Assembly (NCBI GenBank): GCA_019044685.2
Contig: JAGTXX020000012.1
Location: 1,488,001 to 1,552,000 of the forward strand
Direction: 5' to 3'
DNA: 64,000 nucleotides
Origin: Nannochloris sp. 'desiccata'
Lineage: Eukaryota > Chlorophyta > Trebouxiophyceae > Chlorellales > Chlorellaceae
Shown here: positions 12,374-24,116 of the stretch, one piece after another
Layout: each line of letters begins with the position of its first letter
How positions within the stretch are numbered: the stretch's first letter is position 1
Program-made: the position numbers and the translations under genes
The notes under the pieces: generated by a model
Told to the model about the DNA's origin: nothing
Seen by the model: the letters and a program-made list of their open reading frames with translations, nothing else
Databases searched by the model: none

Positions 12374-13024
12374 CTCAACAATCTTTTTGCAATACTTGTT
12401 TATAAGCTACTAATCACAGGCTGTATTTGTTCTAAATGGCCTTCCTTAATTACTATTGCTATTGGTAGCTTGAAAATTATTTTTATATCTACCAGTATTT
12501 ACCAAAATTACAGTTTCAAACTGAGTTTGCACTTTATCCAACCACCACTTTCCAGCTGCGTCCCAGTCGGTGGAATTTGCAGGGAAGAGTGCGATAGTGG
12601 TGCAGCTCATCCAATTGAAATCGTTGGGAATACAATCCATCATAGTACCCCTGTCAGTTCTGCTGCATTTGGCATACCCATCCGTCCTCAACTGGAAGTG
12701 AATTCTTGCCTCCGAAGAGGGTCGTCGAACCAGCCATCAGGCGGCGCAGATTGTAGAAGCTTGGCGACCATCGCTGACCAAAAAACTTTACCAAAACCCC
12801 TGAACAGACATTTGATGCTATCTTGGCACAACCACGCTAACTATTTCACACGGCAATCGAAGTTATACCAAGTCAAACTTAAAGTTGCGCCTTCATTGGG
12901 CTCTCGAGCTATCTAGGGCCTCGGGGAAGAGCACCTGCGGTTTTTGAGGCCCTTGAACACCAATTTTTATAGGTTCATAGTACATTTTATATTAGAGTAG
13001 TTGATGTTCCGGTTTGGATGAGGA
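12374..13024. promoter_or_regulatory. Divergent intergenic region
   Basis: 650 bases between two outward-facing genes, holding both promoters. Short ORFs on both strands overlap each other and show no family resemblance; they are treated as chance. Confidence 0.4.
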
Positions 13025-15142
13025 ATGTCCAAATTGATTGAGGAGCCCACCTCGCTTCCAGCACATCACATCTACCAAGGCGGCTCTGCTCCTAGCGTGG
13101 AGTGCGCTAATTGCTCTGCTGGAGCTACCTCTGGCTCTTGGAGACGAGGATGGGAACTGGAGGACAAGAGCAATGCCAACTTGTGTAATAGGTAAGTCCC
13201 ATCTCGCCATCAATCTTTTGATCCCACTATGATCTAGAGATGTTTGTTCCTCCTAGGCCTACTCCGAATATTTCTAATATTCCACATTTTTTCGTGTTTC
13301 TATAGATGTGGACAGCGATGGGTAAAGCTTGGGAAGGCTCTGGCTAAGAATGGATTCGCTCAAGCAGCAGCAATCGTGGACCCACCGAGGCCACGGCAGG
13401 CAGGTCCGCCGCCTCGAACAGCGCCGCCCTCAGCTGCTGCTGGTGGTGGTGCAACTACACCTCTACACGCTGGCACAAAGCGTCATTTCTCTTTACTTAA
13501 TACAGCAAGTTTAACATCTTACACTAATTCCCGTTTAGCTCAACGACGTGCTTCTACTGCTACTATGCGCTCAAGGCTCCGCTCTGAAACCACCTCCGAG
13601 ACGTCGGAAGGAGCTGGTCTCTCTGGCAACGATGATTCCCCTCCACACCTACCTTCCCACGGCCCTCAGATAACCCCAGTGGTAGGTTCTATGGCTATTA
13701 TTAGTCCATCTCAATTGTACCCGAGTCAAAACTATGCACCGAAATATTCTCTTCAGAAAATGGCTGATGGGAGAACAACCTATGCTTTATTTTGGGTGCT
13801 TGGAAGTCGAGCCTCTGGTGGATTTGGGGCTCCAATACTAGCTGTGGCTGGAATTGATTCTCGTAGTTCTGGTCATTTTAGTTACCTAAGTGTCCCTGGA
13901 AATTGCCCTTCTTCTTCTGCGCCTCTACGCTGCACCAGTCGTGCCGATGTTATTTCTTGGCTGGTAGCTACAATGGGAGTCGACCCACGTGCAAAGCCTG
14001 TTCCTGAATCTTCCGCACGGCTTCCATTATTAACAGTCCCAGCTTTATTGAGATTACTTGGTGAAGATGCCGCTAGTGCTGGTAGGGCCGGTGGGTATAC
14101 GCCAACTCCTCCGATAGGACAGCTTCCTCTTGCTGATAGTCCGTTTGTTTCGCCTACTGTAGCTCTTGGCAGTCCTTCTAAACTGGATAGAGGTGCCAAA
14201 ATCAAGCCTGGTTTTAGTGCTGGTGGTGGTTTCCATTCTGGCGCTGTAGTTGCCAACAAAAACCAAAGCACTACTACTCCCTCTGCTGCGACTCCGAAGG
14301 ACTTGCACAACTCTTCTTTACCCCGTTTCCGTTGTGGAGCCTGTGGCAGAGACGACCATGTGACTGATGATTGCCTTCTCAGCTGCGTTAGTCCACCTAC
14401 CCTTATCCACAACCCTGGTACAGATATTCACACGAATATAGACGCATTATTACTTCCTGTTGTTGCTAGGAATGGTGGAAATGGCGGGCGTGGCCACGAA
14501 GATAACGAGTTAGGTCTTGATTTATTATTTGGCAATGGGGACGAAGATAGCCCTATGCAAGATACTGCGTTTGATTCCTTTCTGGATATTAGTTTTGGCC
14601 CAGGAGGAGCTCTTTTAAGCCCTTCTGGTGAACCTTCTCCTGGTGCTGTGACCCAACCAGTCCGTAGAATAGCTCAAAATAATACTCACCCTATGACGAC
14701 AAAGACTGCCGCAGTCGTAGGCACTTCGCCTATGCCACCACCACCTGCTCAAGGTCAATTCTCCCAACAAAAACAGCAGCAAAGCCATCAACAGCAAGTG
14801 TCTAAAGACGCTGGTCTTGAAGATACTATTCGCGATTGGGCAGTTACTCTAGGCGGCAACATTAGCGAATCTTTACCTTGTACACAAGGTGGAGGAAGAT
14901 GGGTTCCTTTAGGTGAAGCTCTTGCTATTTTACATCATCTCAGTATGCTTGATTTGAGTTTAGAAATTTTAGAAAAGACTCAAATTTCTCGTGCTGTAGC
15001 CATGCTGCGCAACCATAATAACCTTTCTGTAGCATCTGCTGCGCATGCTTTGGCTGCACGATGGCATCAGTATGCTGTGGCAGCGTTACAAAATGCTAAC
15101 AATTACCATCATCTTGATAACAACACTATGAGAATCTCGTAA
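13025..15142 (+). CDS. GATA-like zinc-finger protein with a CCHC knuckle
   Basis: Exons 13025..13191 and 13306..15142 (114-base intron) give 667 aa. The splice joins the two halves of a zinc finger: C27-x2-C30 ... C54-x2-C57, reading CANCS ... WRRGWELED ... NLCNRCGQRW. The second half resembles a GATA finger (LCNACG), but 23 residues separate the pairs, against 17-20 in standard GATA factors. Near base 14335 a CCHC knuckle (CGACGRDDHVTDDC) follows. The rest is Ser/Pro/Gln-rich with a C-terminal helical part. A DNA-binding transcription regulator is likely but not proven. Confidence 0.7.
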
Positions 15143-15837
15143 AAAAAAATCTCTATCATACAAAATAAAAATCGAATATTTGCTTCTGTCTTTTTTCCAA
15201 TCGTTCAACCTAACAACCAACTGTTTCTCCTTCGTCTTAAGCGATCTGTGACCCGTTTGTTTATTCAACCATCTCGTCATTTCTACTGCTTCCCCCTCCC
15301 CCCCCTCCGTCACCATTCCTTTTTAACTTATTTATCTGTTTTCACCCTCCTCCATTTTTCTTTTAAAGGAGCTTTGTTACCCATTTCTACCTGCGATTCC
15401 CCCGTATTCTATTACAAAATAACGCGATACATACACACTATACTTATCTATTTATAAGAGAATTTGTTGCTCAATTCTCTCTAACTAAAATTCCCCCAAG
15501 GTAGAAAATAAAAAGAACGGAAATTGAAATCTCCGGCATGACAAGCCTGTCGAGGATACAGAAGCTGCATCCTACACCATTGACAAGAGTAGTATGCAAT
15601 TAATTTTCCCATCGACTTGGTTACTCATTATCTATTTATATTGCTCAGCCACCCTGACGAAACTATTCCCATATGTAACGTCTCTTAAATCAAATTCACA
15701 GATTCAGATTATTTATTTAAAAACCCGAGCACACGTCAGCGCTTTTATACTGTAACCATATATCATATATCCATTTTCGATTTCAAAGAAAACTGCTATT
15801 ACCACCACCACTCCACAATAATACTATGAGTCTATAG
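15143..15837. other. Intergenic, convergent 3' ends
   Basis: 695 AT- and pyrimidine-rich bases between two converging stops. No coding potential, RNA gene or repeat recognised; the length exceeds what two 3' UTRs usually need in this compact region. Confidence 0.45.
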
Positions 15838-16775
15838 CTACCGCGCAGTCCACCCTCCATCAATAGACAAACACGCACCCGTTATGGCTGCAGCATCCTC
15901 TGAACACAAATGCCTCACAAACGCCCCCACCTCTTGTGGTTTCACAAACCTTTTTATAGGCTGATCCACCAATAAAATATCCGAAATCACCCTTTCTTTA
16001 GGAATTCCACGTGTCTTCGCTTGATTTTCCAACTGTTTTTCAATTAATTCAGTCATTACGTAGCCTGGACACACTGCATTCACTGTGATACCTTTTGTAG
16101 CCACCTCAAGTGCCAAAGTTTTTGTAAAGCCCGCTACCCCATGTTTCGCTGCATTATACGCGCTTTTATACGGAGAAGCTACTAACGCATGCATGGACCC
16201 TGTATTAATGATTCTACCCCATTTTTGTGCCAGCATATGAGGTAAGGCAGCTTTTGAAGCATGGAATGTTGACCCTAAAATAACGTCGATGACCATATCC
16301 CACTTGTCTTCTGGAAATTCTTCAACAGGAGCTACAAATTGAACACCAGCGTTGTTTACTAAGATATCTATTTTACCATGTGTGCTTGCCACGTCAGCAA
16401 TCATGTCTCGGATCGCAGCAGGGTCTCGAAGGTCTGCTCCATTAAACTCGACACGCTGGCCGGTTTCTTTTGATAGAGAAGAAGATTTTGTGCGGAGCTC
16501 TTCATCTGGGACGAGGCCGTGCATGATTGTGGTAGCCCCTGCTGCTGATAGGGTTTTGATGATGCCCATGCCGATGCCAGTGGTGCTGCCTGTGTGAATA
16601 TGAAGAGAAGGCAAAATTAAAAAAATTAGCCGACGGGGATGGTCGATTGAAAAGAATCAACATATTCACTTGTCATCCAAGAAATACAAATATGCTGCTC
16701 AAACCCAGAATAGTAAATATCTAGATTTATTTTACCGGTAACAAGGGCAACGCGGCCTGCTAAAAGTGTGTTCAT
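15838..16775 (-). CDS. SDR oxidoreductase, D-3-hydroxybutyrate dehydrogenase-like
   Basis: Predicted NAD-dependent oxidation of (R)-3-hydroxybutyrate to acetoacetate. Exons 16736..16775 and 15838..16589 give 263 aa, matching the roughly 260 aa of the bacterial enzyme. Seen: nucleotide-binding GSTTGIGMG at the exon junction, NNAG, a catalytic Ser in TGSMHALVASPYK, the Y-x3-K pair (YNAAKHG), PGYVMTELIEKQ and the C-terminal GGWTAR typical of bacterial BDH. No targeting peptide is evident. Closest in style to bacterial BDH, yet it carries an in-frame spliceosomal intron, so any transfer was not recent. Other SDR substrates remain possible. Confidence 0.85.
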
Positions 16776-17733
16776 CAGGGCTTGATCGGAGATTTTTTAA
16801 AATTAAACCGGGAAGACTTTCAGGTGGTATCGCTGCAGGGCTGATGGCTTGGAATATAAGGTGGTATGCCGTCTTAAAACACGAAGCAATGTACGTAATT
16901 GAATTGCAGTTACATTGGAGGTTGTGAGCAATTTGTTCAGATTAAAACTAGGGCGCTGGCGGTAAAAATCTCTTGGAGTCCGTGTATTTAATCTGCCAAA
17001 TAAATAAGCGCCCGCCAGCGCAACAATGGACTTTACGAATGCATGCCACTTAAATACTTTGGTCCGTTGGTGCTTATCTTTGCTGGCACCGGAGACCGAA
17101 CAGGAGCAGGTCCTATTCGCGCCAGTGGCGAATCTGGAGCACGGGGCCTACACATGTTGTGTCTTTGGTGCCGGCAGGGATTAGAATGGTTAAACCTGCC
17201 CCATCTTTTGTTGAGATTTACGTATTGAGTATATTGGCATAAATTTGTGAATTATCATGTTGTTGTGGCAGGCGTTCTCTTTTCTTTGAGAAATGAGACG
17301 GCTTCAAGCTGCTTATTGTAGGAAGTCCTGCTGCCACGAAGGTGACTTTGGCACGCATGCAGAGTTCTAAAGAAGCCCAAATACATCTCCAAAGCCTCAG
17401 TGACAGAAAAAATCCCAACAAGAGGCTGCATGGACCTTGGGCCTTCTCCGTCTATGTAAACCCCCTTGAAAAATTGCTTTCACTTGTTGAACTGGCAATT
17501 TGGATAATATATGTACATGAGAAAATCGAGGTCTCTATTTAAAAATAGCATCTTGTGTTACAAATAAATTAATTAAGCTCAAAGTAGCGGTGCATCGATG
17601 GTTCTAAATTGGCGAATACCGTAGCCTGGCTATGGCGCTCCTTTCTTCACTCGGGGACCCACCCAATAAAATGGTCATCGGGCGCCCTTGGAAGCTGCTC
17701 GCAGCTTTTATAAGCTACTGCTGCCTTCTACAG
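16776..17733. other. Upstream region, probable unresolved 5' exon(s) of the next gene
   Basis: 960 bases between divergent genes. An ATG at 17029 opens 50-odd codons (MDFTNACHLN...) that could be a first exon with a donor near 17187 and phase suited to 17734, but the implied intron (about 540 bases) is long for this window. Otherwise nothing recognised. Confidence 0.3.
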
Positions 17734-20700
17734 GTCTTAAATATATTAATAAATCACTGGATAGGAGTTTGCGTCTGCAAATTGCCAACGGGCCAGCTGG
17801 CAGGTTCTCTCAGCTACAAAAAGTAAAAAGCACTTGCCCTCCACGCGTTTTATTGCCGCAGGCATATTCTGAAGAAACCAAACATGGAATTTCTGCGTGT
17901 TCCAGAGGCTCTCCAAGGCTGCGATCACGCTGCACTTCAAGCAAGTCGCATATTATTTGGCACTATATGTTATGTTTCGGTGCACCGAGACAATTTATTT
18001 TCGGAATTTTTCTCGAGTCTGTTTTCTTGATTGCATCTAATTGTATTTTCTGCAGGATTATGTCAAAGATTCAATAATCAACTTTACAAGCCAACCTGCG
18101 TTTGGTAGCCTCCTCAATCTACCTCCAGATGCCATCAAACATGCAACTCTTAAATTATTGCAACAGCAAAGCCAACCTGGTTTACCTTTGCCTCAACTAG
18201 CTTCTCTACCTACTCCAGAGCTTGCTTCTCCTCTAGTTCAACAAGATAAAACGAATCAAGATTTTATCCTTGCTTTTCGGCATGATTGTCTCAATGTAGG
18301 CTGTGCAGACTTTCGTTGCCAACTCTGTACCCACGCCCAAGCTCGTCGCTGCTCTAAAACTTTCTGCACAAAATACTTAGTTGGAGATGCACTCAAAGCC
18401 GAATGTGGAGCTCCTATCCGTGTAGAAGCAATTGATAAGCTCACTGGGCAAGCTATGTCTCCAAATAGTTTACACAGGGTCAAATTAGATGCTGTACTGC
18501 TTAATGGCAGATCTATACAAGTTATAAAAGAAAGCACAGGGGGTCAGATTGCATCACATGATCTTGAAAATGCTGCCTTGCCAACATATTTAGGTAGAAA
18601 TTTGCTAGAAAGTGTCACATCCAGCCCGCACGAAAAGTTATTTCCGCAGCACAACCACCATCAGGGAGAACAAGGACACAATTTAAATGCTCTAGCAACC
18701 TTAACGGCAGAGGGAGGAGGGCTTGTAAATCAACACACCCCTGACGGCCGTGTGATTCTCCCCTTCCGTGGATCTGAGGCAATTATATCAAGTTTAATGG
18801 TTACTGGCAGCTCTGAAGGTATATTAATGAGTCAAAGACCTCAATTTATCTTACTTTTACGTGCAATTGACGCTGTGACTCTTATTCCGCTGCCGTCAGT
18901 CCCTCCTTTACTCTCTGAAGGCTTTGTAGTAGCCACTTCTCGTGTGCGTACTGCTGCAAAAAAGACGATTCCTCACGTGAATGATCATGTCAGCAAGCTT
19001 ATTTCAGTTGGTAAAGCAACTATTGAAAAATTAAAGGATCTTAAGCGAGCTGCAATTGACGGTGGCTGTCCAGATTTACAGCTACCGTTAGCTCAAGTGC
19101 ACACTGTCGCTGAATTTCGACAATTAATCGATTGGGCGGTTCAAGATAAGGAAATTACGAATAAAGTAAAAAGAATTTTGAAATTAGCTACAGGGTGGGA
19201 TGCGGCGAGAGAGCATGCGGCAACGGCAGTGCAAGATGATAATTGTTTACGAGCATGGCGGGTACCCACAGACACACTGCAACTACAGCAGCAGCAGCAG
19301 CAAACAATGAGGTGCGCTCTTGTGTATGCATCAGATAAAGGCGTTCCCCTTCTTTCACAAGGTCCTATTGCTTTATTGGAAATGACTTTGGACCGCGATG
19401 GCACTCAATCTGCTGGTGGTGCTGTCTTGAAACCTCTTTTGAAGCATACTAACAGTGGCGTTGTTGGCTGGGCACTAGACAGCTCGCCTCGAGATACGCA
19501 AATCAACCTTCATCCTCCGCTAATGTCGTCCGTGCCACCCGCAGCACGCGCAGCAGCACCTCCTTTTCCTTCTACAAATACAATTAATGCATCTCACGCT
19601 GCGTGGTATCAACCACAACACCCAGGATGGATCAGTTTACCTCTCCCACTCACTGCAGAATTTCTACGTGGTCACGTATTGTCGCAATCGCAGCACCCAT
19701 CCCAGCAAGGCCAGCAATATCAGTTGGTTCTTTCTTCGCAGTTAATGGCATTGTGTACTCAATACTTTGGTCGAGGAATACAGGCAGGGCACGATGCAGA
19801 AGAGCACCGTTTAATTGGGAACATACTGCAGCAATTTGTCAATATAGATAATAGGAATGAACAACAACAACAACTGCAACAACAGCAGCAGCAGCAGCAG
19901 TCACTGTCGGTTCCACCCTTGCCTCCACATCCCCCACCACCCCCACCACCTCCTTTATTTGCGGCATCCCAAGCAGGAGGAAATGAGGAGATGCCTTCGT
20001 TGAGTTCAATGCTACAATCATTTCCTTCTGTTCCGCATCCAGAGCTCCTTTCTCGGTTACTCAGCTCTCTACCTAGCTTTGATTCTGAACAAGCTGCAGC
20101 AGCCGCTGCAGCAGCCACCGCAGCTGGGGGTGGCAGTGGCGGTGGTGATGCTTTATTCCCAGCTGTAGGTGGTAGCGGCAACTCTGGCAATTTATTTAGA
20201 GGTTTAACCCCCGATTGGGGGAAACTCAGTTCTTTAAGTCCACAAGAATGGCAGCAATTGCTTCAAATAACGGAGCTGTCACCTGCTCCTGGTGGGAGTG
20301 GTGAGTTGCCGCCTTCGCGTCCTTCTTCGGACACAGCAGCTGATTCTGTGCCTCTGAAGCCACCGTCCCGGTCTGTATCTGCCGCAAAAAGTACTTTTAG
20401 TGGGAAACTAATTGAGAAAACGAACGAGCCTTCTCCCTTTAATACGACATCTCCATCACAAACGCCGTTGCCACCTTTACCACCACTGCCACAGCCTTCC
20501 AGGCAACAGCATCGACAGAAGAAGACGCGAGTAGATGGACAGGAGGATATGCTGGGTGAAGAGCCGAGCCTTAAATTGATGCTTTCCATGGATGAAATCT
20601 GTGGTGCAGGCCAAGTTTTAGCTTCTGCAAAGAAGCGGCAAAGTGAGGATAGAGAAGTGGCTGAGGTGGTGGTGGTGATGGAAGGGGCCAATGAGGGAGA

Positions 20701-20782
20701 AGACGACCGGGGCAACGACGAAGAAGAAGAAAAGGAGAAGAAGAGTAAAGGACCGAAGCAGAGAAGATTGTCACTCCCTTAG
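17734..20782 (+). CDS. Unknown Cys-rich, Gln/Pro-rich nuclear-type protein (5' end unresolved)
   Basis: Exon 17734..17823 (strong acceptor CTTCTACAG, donor before GTAAAAAG) joins exon 18056..20782 in phase 0; the first exon is not identified. The conserved-looking part is N-terminal: a Cys cluster (HDCLNVGCADFRCQLC ... RRCSKTFC) followed by a beta-rich segment GAPIRVEAIDKLTGQAMSP ... VKLDAVLLNG. This vaguely recalls the central domain of plant CBP60 calmodulin-binding transcription factors, but the match is weak. Downstream are poly-Gln, poly-Pro (PPHPPPPPPPP), poly-Ala and an acidic/basic tail ending KGPKQRRLSLP. The composition suggests a transcription regulator; the function is not assigned. 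It converges on ORC3 (110 bases between stops). Confidence 0.65.
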
Positions 20783-20891
20783 GGTTCAAATATGACTATT
20801 CTATTCAATCATTGCATTTAAAATATGTAGAGTAACCATGTATTACATATCAAAATAAATACATGATTTCTAAACATAAAATAAAACATTA

Positions 20892-23615
20892 CTACACGTC
20901 GCCCATCAGCGGTGCAGGCATATGAACAGCTCTCTGCACAGCATCACCTCTTGATCTGTTTCTCAACGGTTTAATCAACCCTATAAACTGCAATTCAGCA
21001 GTCGCTTGTGAAAATCTCGCTGCTAAGAGTCGATCTTTCTCTGCTCTGGCTGCGGCAACTGCGGCATCCACTGGCACCGCTTTTCTTTTTTTACTTCCAG
21101 CACTCTCTTTGTTACCCTTGGCAGCCTCTTTCTTCTCTTTTCCTTTACCATTATTACTCTTACTACCCTCAGTGGCGCCATTACCATTGCCGTCAGCCTC
21201 ACCATCTTTAGCATCGTGAACAGCTTTAAATGCAGTAAACCACTCGGCGACATTTGCACAACTCGGATCTTGATCGAACAATTGATAGGCAAGACAGGCA
21301 TCTTCAACATCGGCAGTGATACCAAGGGAGATGTCCTGAGCAGCAGCACGTGTAGCAAACGCCCCTAGAGCAGTAGAGGCAGATTTCGAAGTAGAAGGGC
21401 CAGCAGGGTCATTATTGTTATTATTATTATTATTATCATTATTATTATTGTGATAATTATTATTTGTACTGCCGAGAGTTGGTAGGTACAAGTGTGGCCG
21501 AGTTAAAGCAGCGTGTATAGCTTCTCGAGGTGCAGCAGTGAGGCAATCTAAGGAACTGGCATCACGGCAAGTGAAGAATTTGGCAGCGGGGAGTTGAGTG
21601 GGTGGTTGACGTAATGCTTTACTAAGCCAAGGGTAGAGCCAAGCAGCAACAAGGGCACCGAGCGGGTGGTGAGAAGCCAAAGCCCCTTCTCCAAACGTAC
21701 CACGTGTATTGCTCTTTTTGCCTTTGTTAGAAGCTCCATTAGCTTGTGCTTTAGATAATAGAGCCTCTTTACGTGATTTTTTACTGAAGAAACGATCTCT
21801 CTTCTTTACTGGAGCAGCAGCAGCAGCAGCAGTGGTGGTGGCGCCTTCCTCTTCAGCAACAAAAGCCTGCTCCTGTTCAGCATCTTCATCAAATGTTTCT
21901 GAATTCATATTCATTTTTGCTCGTAATTCCTCTAGTTGCATTTCAAGCTCTATGCCTTCATTAGAAAAGGCACTCTTCACGTTGCCATCATCCTCACCGT
22001 CACGGTCATGGTCACTAGTGCTCTCTTCATTTTGAACAGATTTTGCTAGCAAAAACAGCTTCTCCATCAGCTCCATTGCTGTAGTATCATCTAATCTCTT
22101 CAAAGCACGTTCCAACCTGCCTAATAACTCTTTTCCAGCTGGACTATTTGAGAATTTCGAATCAAGAGCGCTTTCGTATAATTGCCAATGCGTATATCCA
22201 TTCGTCAATCCAGCAGTAGAAGCAGCTGCTACCATGACTTTTAAAGCTAAAGCCCAACGTCTCCATGCCCAAATAAATTCAGTTACGGACGTATCGATAG
22301 CGTTACCCTTCGCACCGCTATTGCCACTGGCCAGTTGGTGTCTTGCTTCTGTGGCAGCAGCAGGCGGCAGAGCGGCAATTGCAGTCTTAATAGCATTGAT
22401 GAGAGCATCTTCACGATCTTCAGTACTATTTTCTTTTCCTGCTGTACTAATTGCAAGACCATTATCACCACCGCCACCACCTCCATCACTGCCAACAGCA
22501 GCCGCAGCCAACGCTGCTAATGGCTGTCCTCTACAATGCGCCAACGCAGCTAGTTTCCAGCCTTTTACAATAATACCAGGGCTGAAGTAATACTTCATAA
22601 AATGTCCCCATAATATATCGACCACATCACCGTCCAATAACAACCCAGGCCAACGAGACAGCAGCACCTTCTCGACCAACGTATCGAGCCTCGCCACGGC
22701 TGTTGCTAGATTATATGAATAGCAGTCAAGTGCACGATCAGTTAACGATGCAGGTACAGCAGAGGCAGCAATGTTGAGACCGAGGACTAGAGTAACAGGC
22801 AGTTGTGGCCATCCTTCACTAAGAACATACACGAGATCAGAGAGCATTGTGTCGAGGACAGCTTCTGTTGATTCGACTATAATCACTAAAGGACGCTCTT
22901 TATTATTTATTTGATGGGAACTGGTGGTAATAGTGGTATGTACGGTACGATTTGCGTGAACCGTACTTGTACCAGCTAACGCTGCAGTTATTGTTGAGCA
23001 AGTGAGTTCGTCAGCATACCAAGCAGCTAAAGCTTGGAAAGTATCTGCCCTCGTCTCGTTTAACCCAGACATCTGACGTAATGCAGAATTCAAGGCATCA
23101 GAAACAGATTTTCCAAAGTCGTAGGGACGTAATAGAGCGACGTAGCACCCTGCAGAACGGAGGTGATTGGCCAGAGTAGGGAAGGTGCGGACGTGATCTG
23201 CGGAATTGACACCGCCAGCCAGGACAAGACCTGTAGGGATACGATGAAGACCATATGCTGGTGTATTTCTAGGTAAGCCATCTATAGGGTGGTGGAGTCT
23301 TGCTAGCGCAAGTAAAGATTCATAGACAGCTGCATCAGTGCTCTCGAGGCAACTCTGAATTCTTGATTCGATCGAAGACCAGACGGTCTCAAAAGCGGAC
23401 GCACGATGAAGGCGGGAATCTTCGGTCTCTTTAGGGTATAGTTTAGGGTATGCTTGCAGGGTAAGATCGTGCGCGGCCTCTTGCCAGGTAGTATCTTGGC
23501 CTTTTTTAGTTTTGTTCTGTTGCCGGGATGTCAAAGGGGGAGGACCCTCAGCAAGGATAGTGAAGGCAGCGTCCTCGCCGATTTCATGACCCTCGAGCTC
23601 GTCAATCCACTCCAT
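20892..23615 (-). CDS. ORC3: Origin recognition complex subunit 3
   Basis: Single-exon ORF of 907 aa starting MEWIDELEG. ORC3 is the AAA+-like but non-catalytic subunit of the six-protein complex that loads MCM at replication origins. Family features: IPTGLVLAGGVNSADHVRTF, the stretch RPLVIIVESTEAVLDTMLSDL, FSPGIIVKGWKLAALAHCRGQPLA and the C-terminal winged-helix part (EDACLAYQLFDQDPSC ... EWFTAF). Length is somewhat above the human protein because of inserts: an acidic/Ala-rich block near 600-650, a poly-Asn tract (from ATT repeats, about 21410-21475) and a Lys-rich stretch. No intron seen. Confidence 0.88.
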   Translation of the reverse strand: MEWIDELEGHEIGEDAAFTILAEGPPPLTSRQQNKTKKGQDTTWQEAAHDLTLQAYPKLYPKETEDSRLHRASAFETVWSSIESRIQSCLESTDAAVYESLLALARLHHPIDGLPRNTPAYGLHRIPTGLVLAGGVNSADHVRTFPTLANHLRSAGCYVALLRPYDFGKSVSDALNSALRQMSGLNETRADTFQALAAWYADELTCSTITAALAGTSTVHANRTVHTTITTSSHQINNKERPLVIIVESTEAVLDTMLSDLVYVLSEGWPQLPVTLVLGLNIAASAVPASLTDRALDCYSYNLATAVARLDTLVEKVLLSRWPGLLLDGDVVDILWGHFMKYYFSPGIIVKGWKLAALAHCRGQPLAALAAAAVGSDGGGGGGDNGLAISTAGKENSTEDREDALINAIKTAIAALPPAAATEARHQLASGNSGAKGNAIDTSVTEFIWAWRRWALALKVMVAAASTAGLTNGYTHWQLYESALDSKFSNSPAGKELLGRLERALKRLDDTTAMELMEKLFLLAKSVQNEESTSDHDRDGEDDGNVKSAFSNEGIELEMQLEELRAKMNMNSETFDEDAEQEQAFVAEEEGATTTAAAAAAPVKKRDRFFSKKSRKEALLSKAQANGASNKGKKSNTRGTFGEGALASHHPLGALVAAWLYPWLSKALRQPPTQLPAAKFFTCRDASSLDCLTAAPREAIHAALTRPHLYLPTLGSTNNNYHNNNNDNNNNNNNNDPAGPSTSKSASTALGAFATRAAAQDISLGITADVEDACLAYQLFDQDPSCANVAEWFTAFKAVHDAKDGEADGNGNGATEGSKSNNGKGKEKKEAAKGNKESAGSKKRKAVPVDAAVAAARAEKDRLLAARFSQATAELQFIGLIKPLRNRSRGDAVQRAVHMPAPLMGDV
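21410..21475. repeat. ATT/ATC trinucleotide microsatellite inside ORC3
   Basis: A run of ATT units with two ATC/GTG interruptions. On the coding (minus) strand it reads AAT/AAC-like and encodes a poly-Asn stretch between the AAA+-like region and the winged-helix region. It stays in frame. Confidence 0.9.
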
Positions 23616-24116
23616 TTGATTGGATGACTGGATGAAAATTCTAAAAATTTATGTTGCAAAATAGTTGATCATTTTCAAAATTACAAGTTGATCGATCAAT
23701 AAGTATACGTGTCGTTAGGACTATTGCGCGTTACCAGCATGCATCACTGGCATTCATAATTATAATTAATGAAAATGTAAAGGCTTGAGGGCAATAAATC
23801 ACTGGCGAGTTATTTGAATTTTCTGCCAGTGGGCAACGTTCTTTATTTCCCGCTCATGCCCCTCTAAAGCCACAATGTGGTTCTGCCAAGCCGGCATTAC
23901 TATTGCAACGTATTCTATAGATACCCCTAAACTATATTGAATACATAGATTTCAAGAAAACTCACGTGTGCAACTCATTTTCTCGATGGCATGCGAGACC
24001 TTTCTGGCCAGTATTAATATCTTCACAGACAGCTTACATAGGATCTCTTCGCATAATCTTCTTGCAAACTTGATCCAATTAATAACCTATCAGTATACTT
24101 TTAAGCAGAACAAGCC
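23616..24116. promoter_or_regulatory. Divergent intergenic region, ORC3 and PILS-like carrier
   Basis: 500 AT-rich bases between divergent starts. It contains AATTATAATTAAT near 23757, a possible TATA-like element, but position and function are untested. Confidence 0.35.

Noticed and set aside
12446..12916. Small ORFs on both strands between the coiled-coil and GATA-like genes
   Set aside because: Overlapping, no conserved motif, no splice support.
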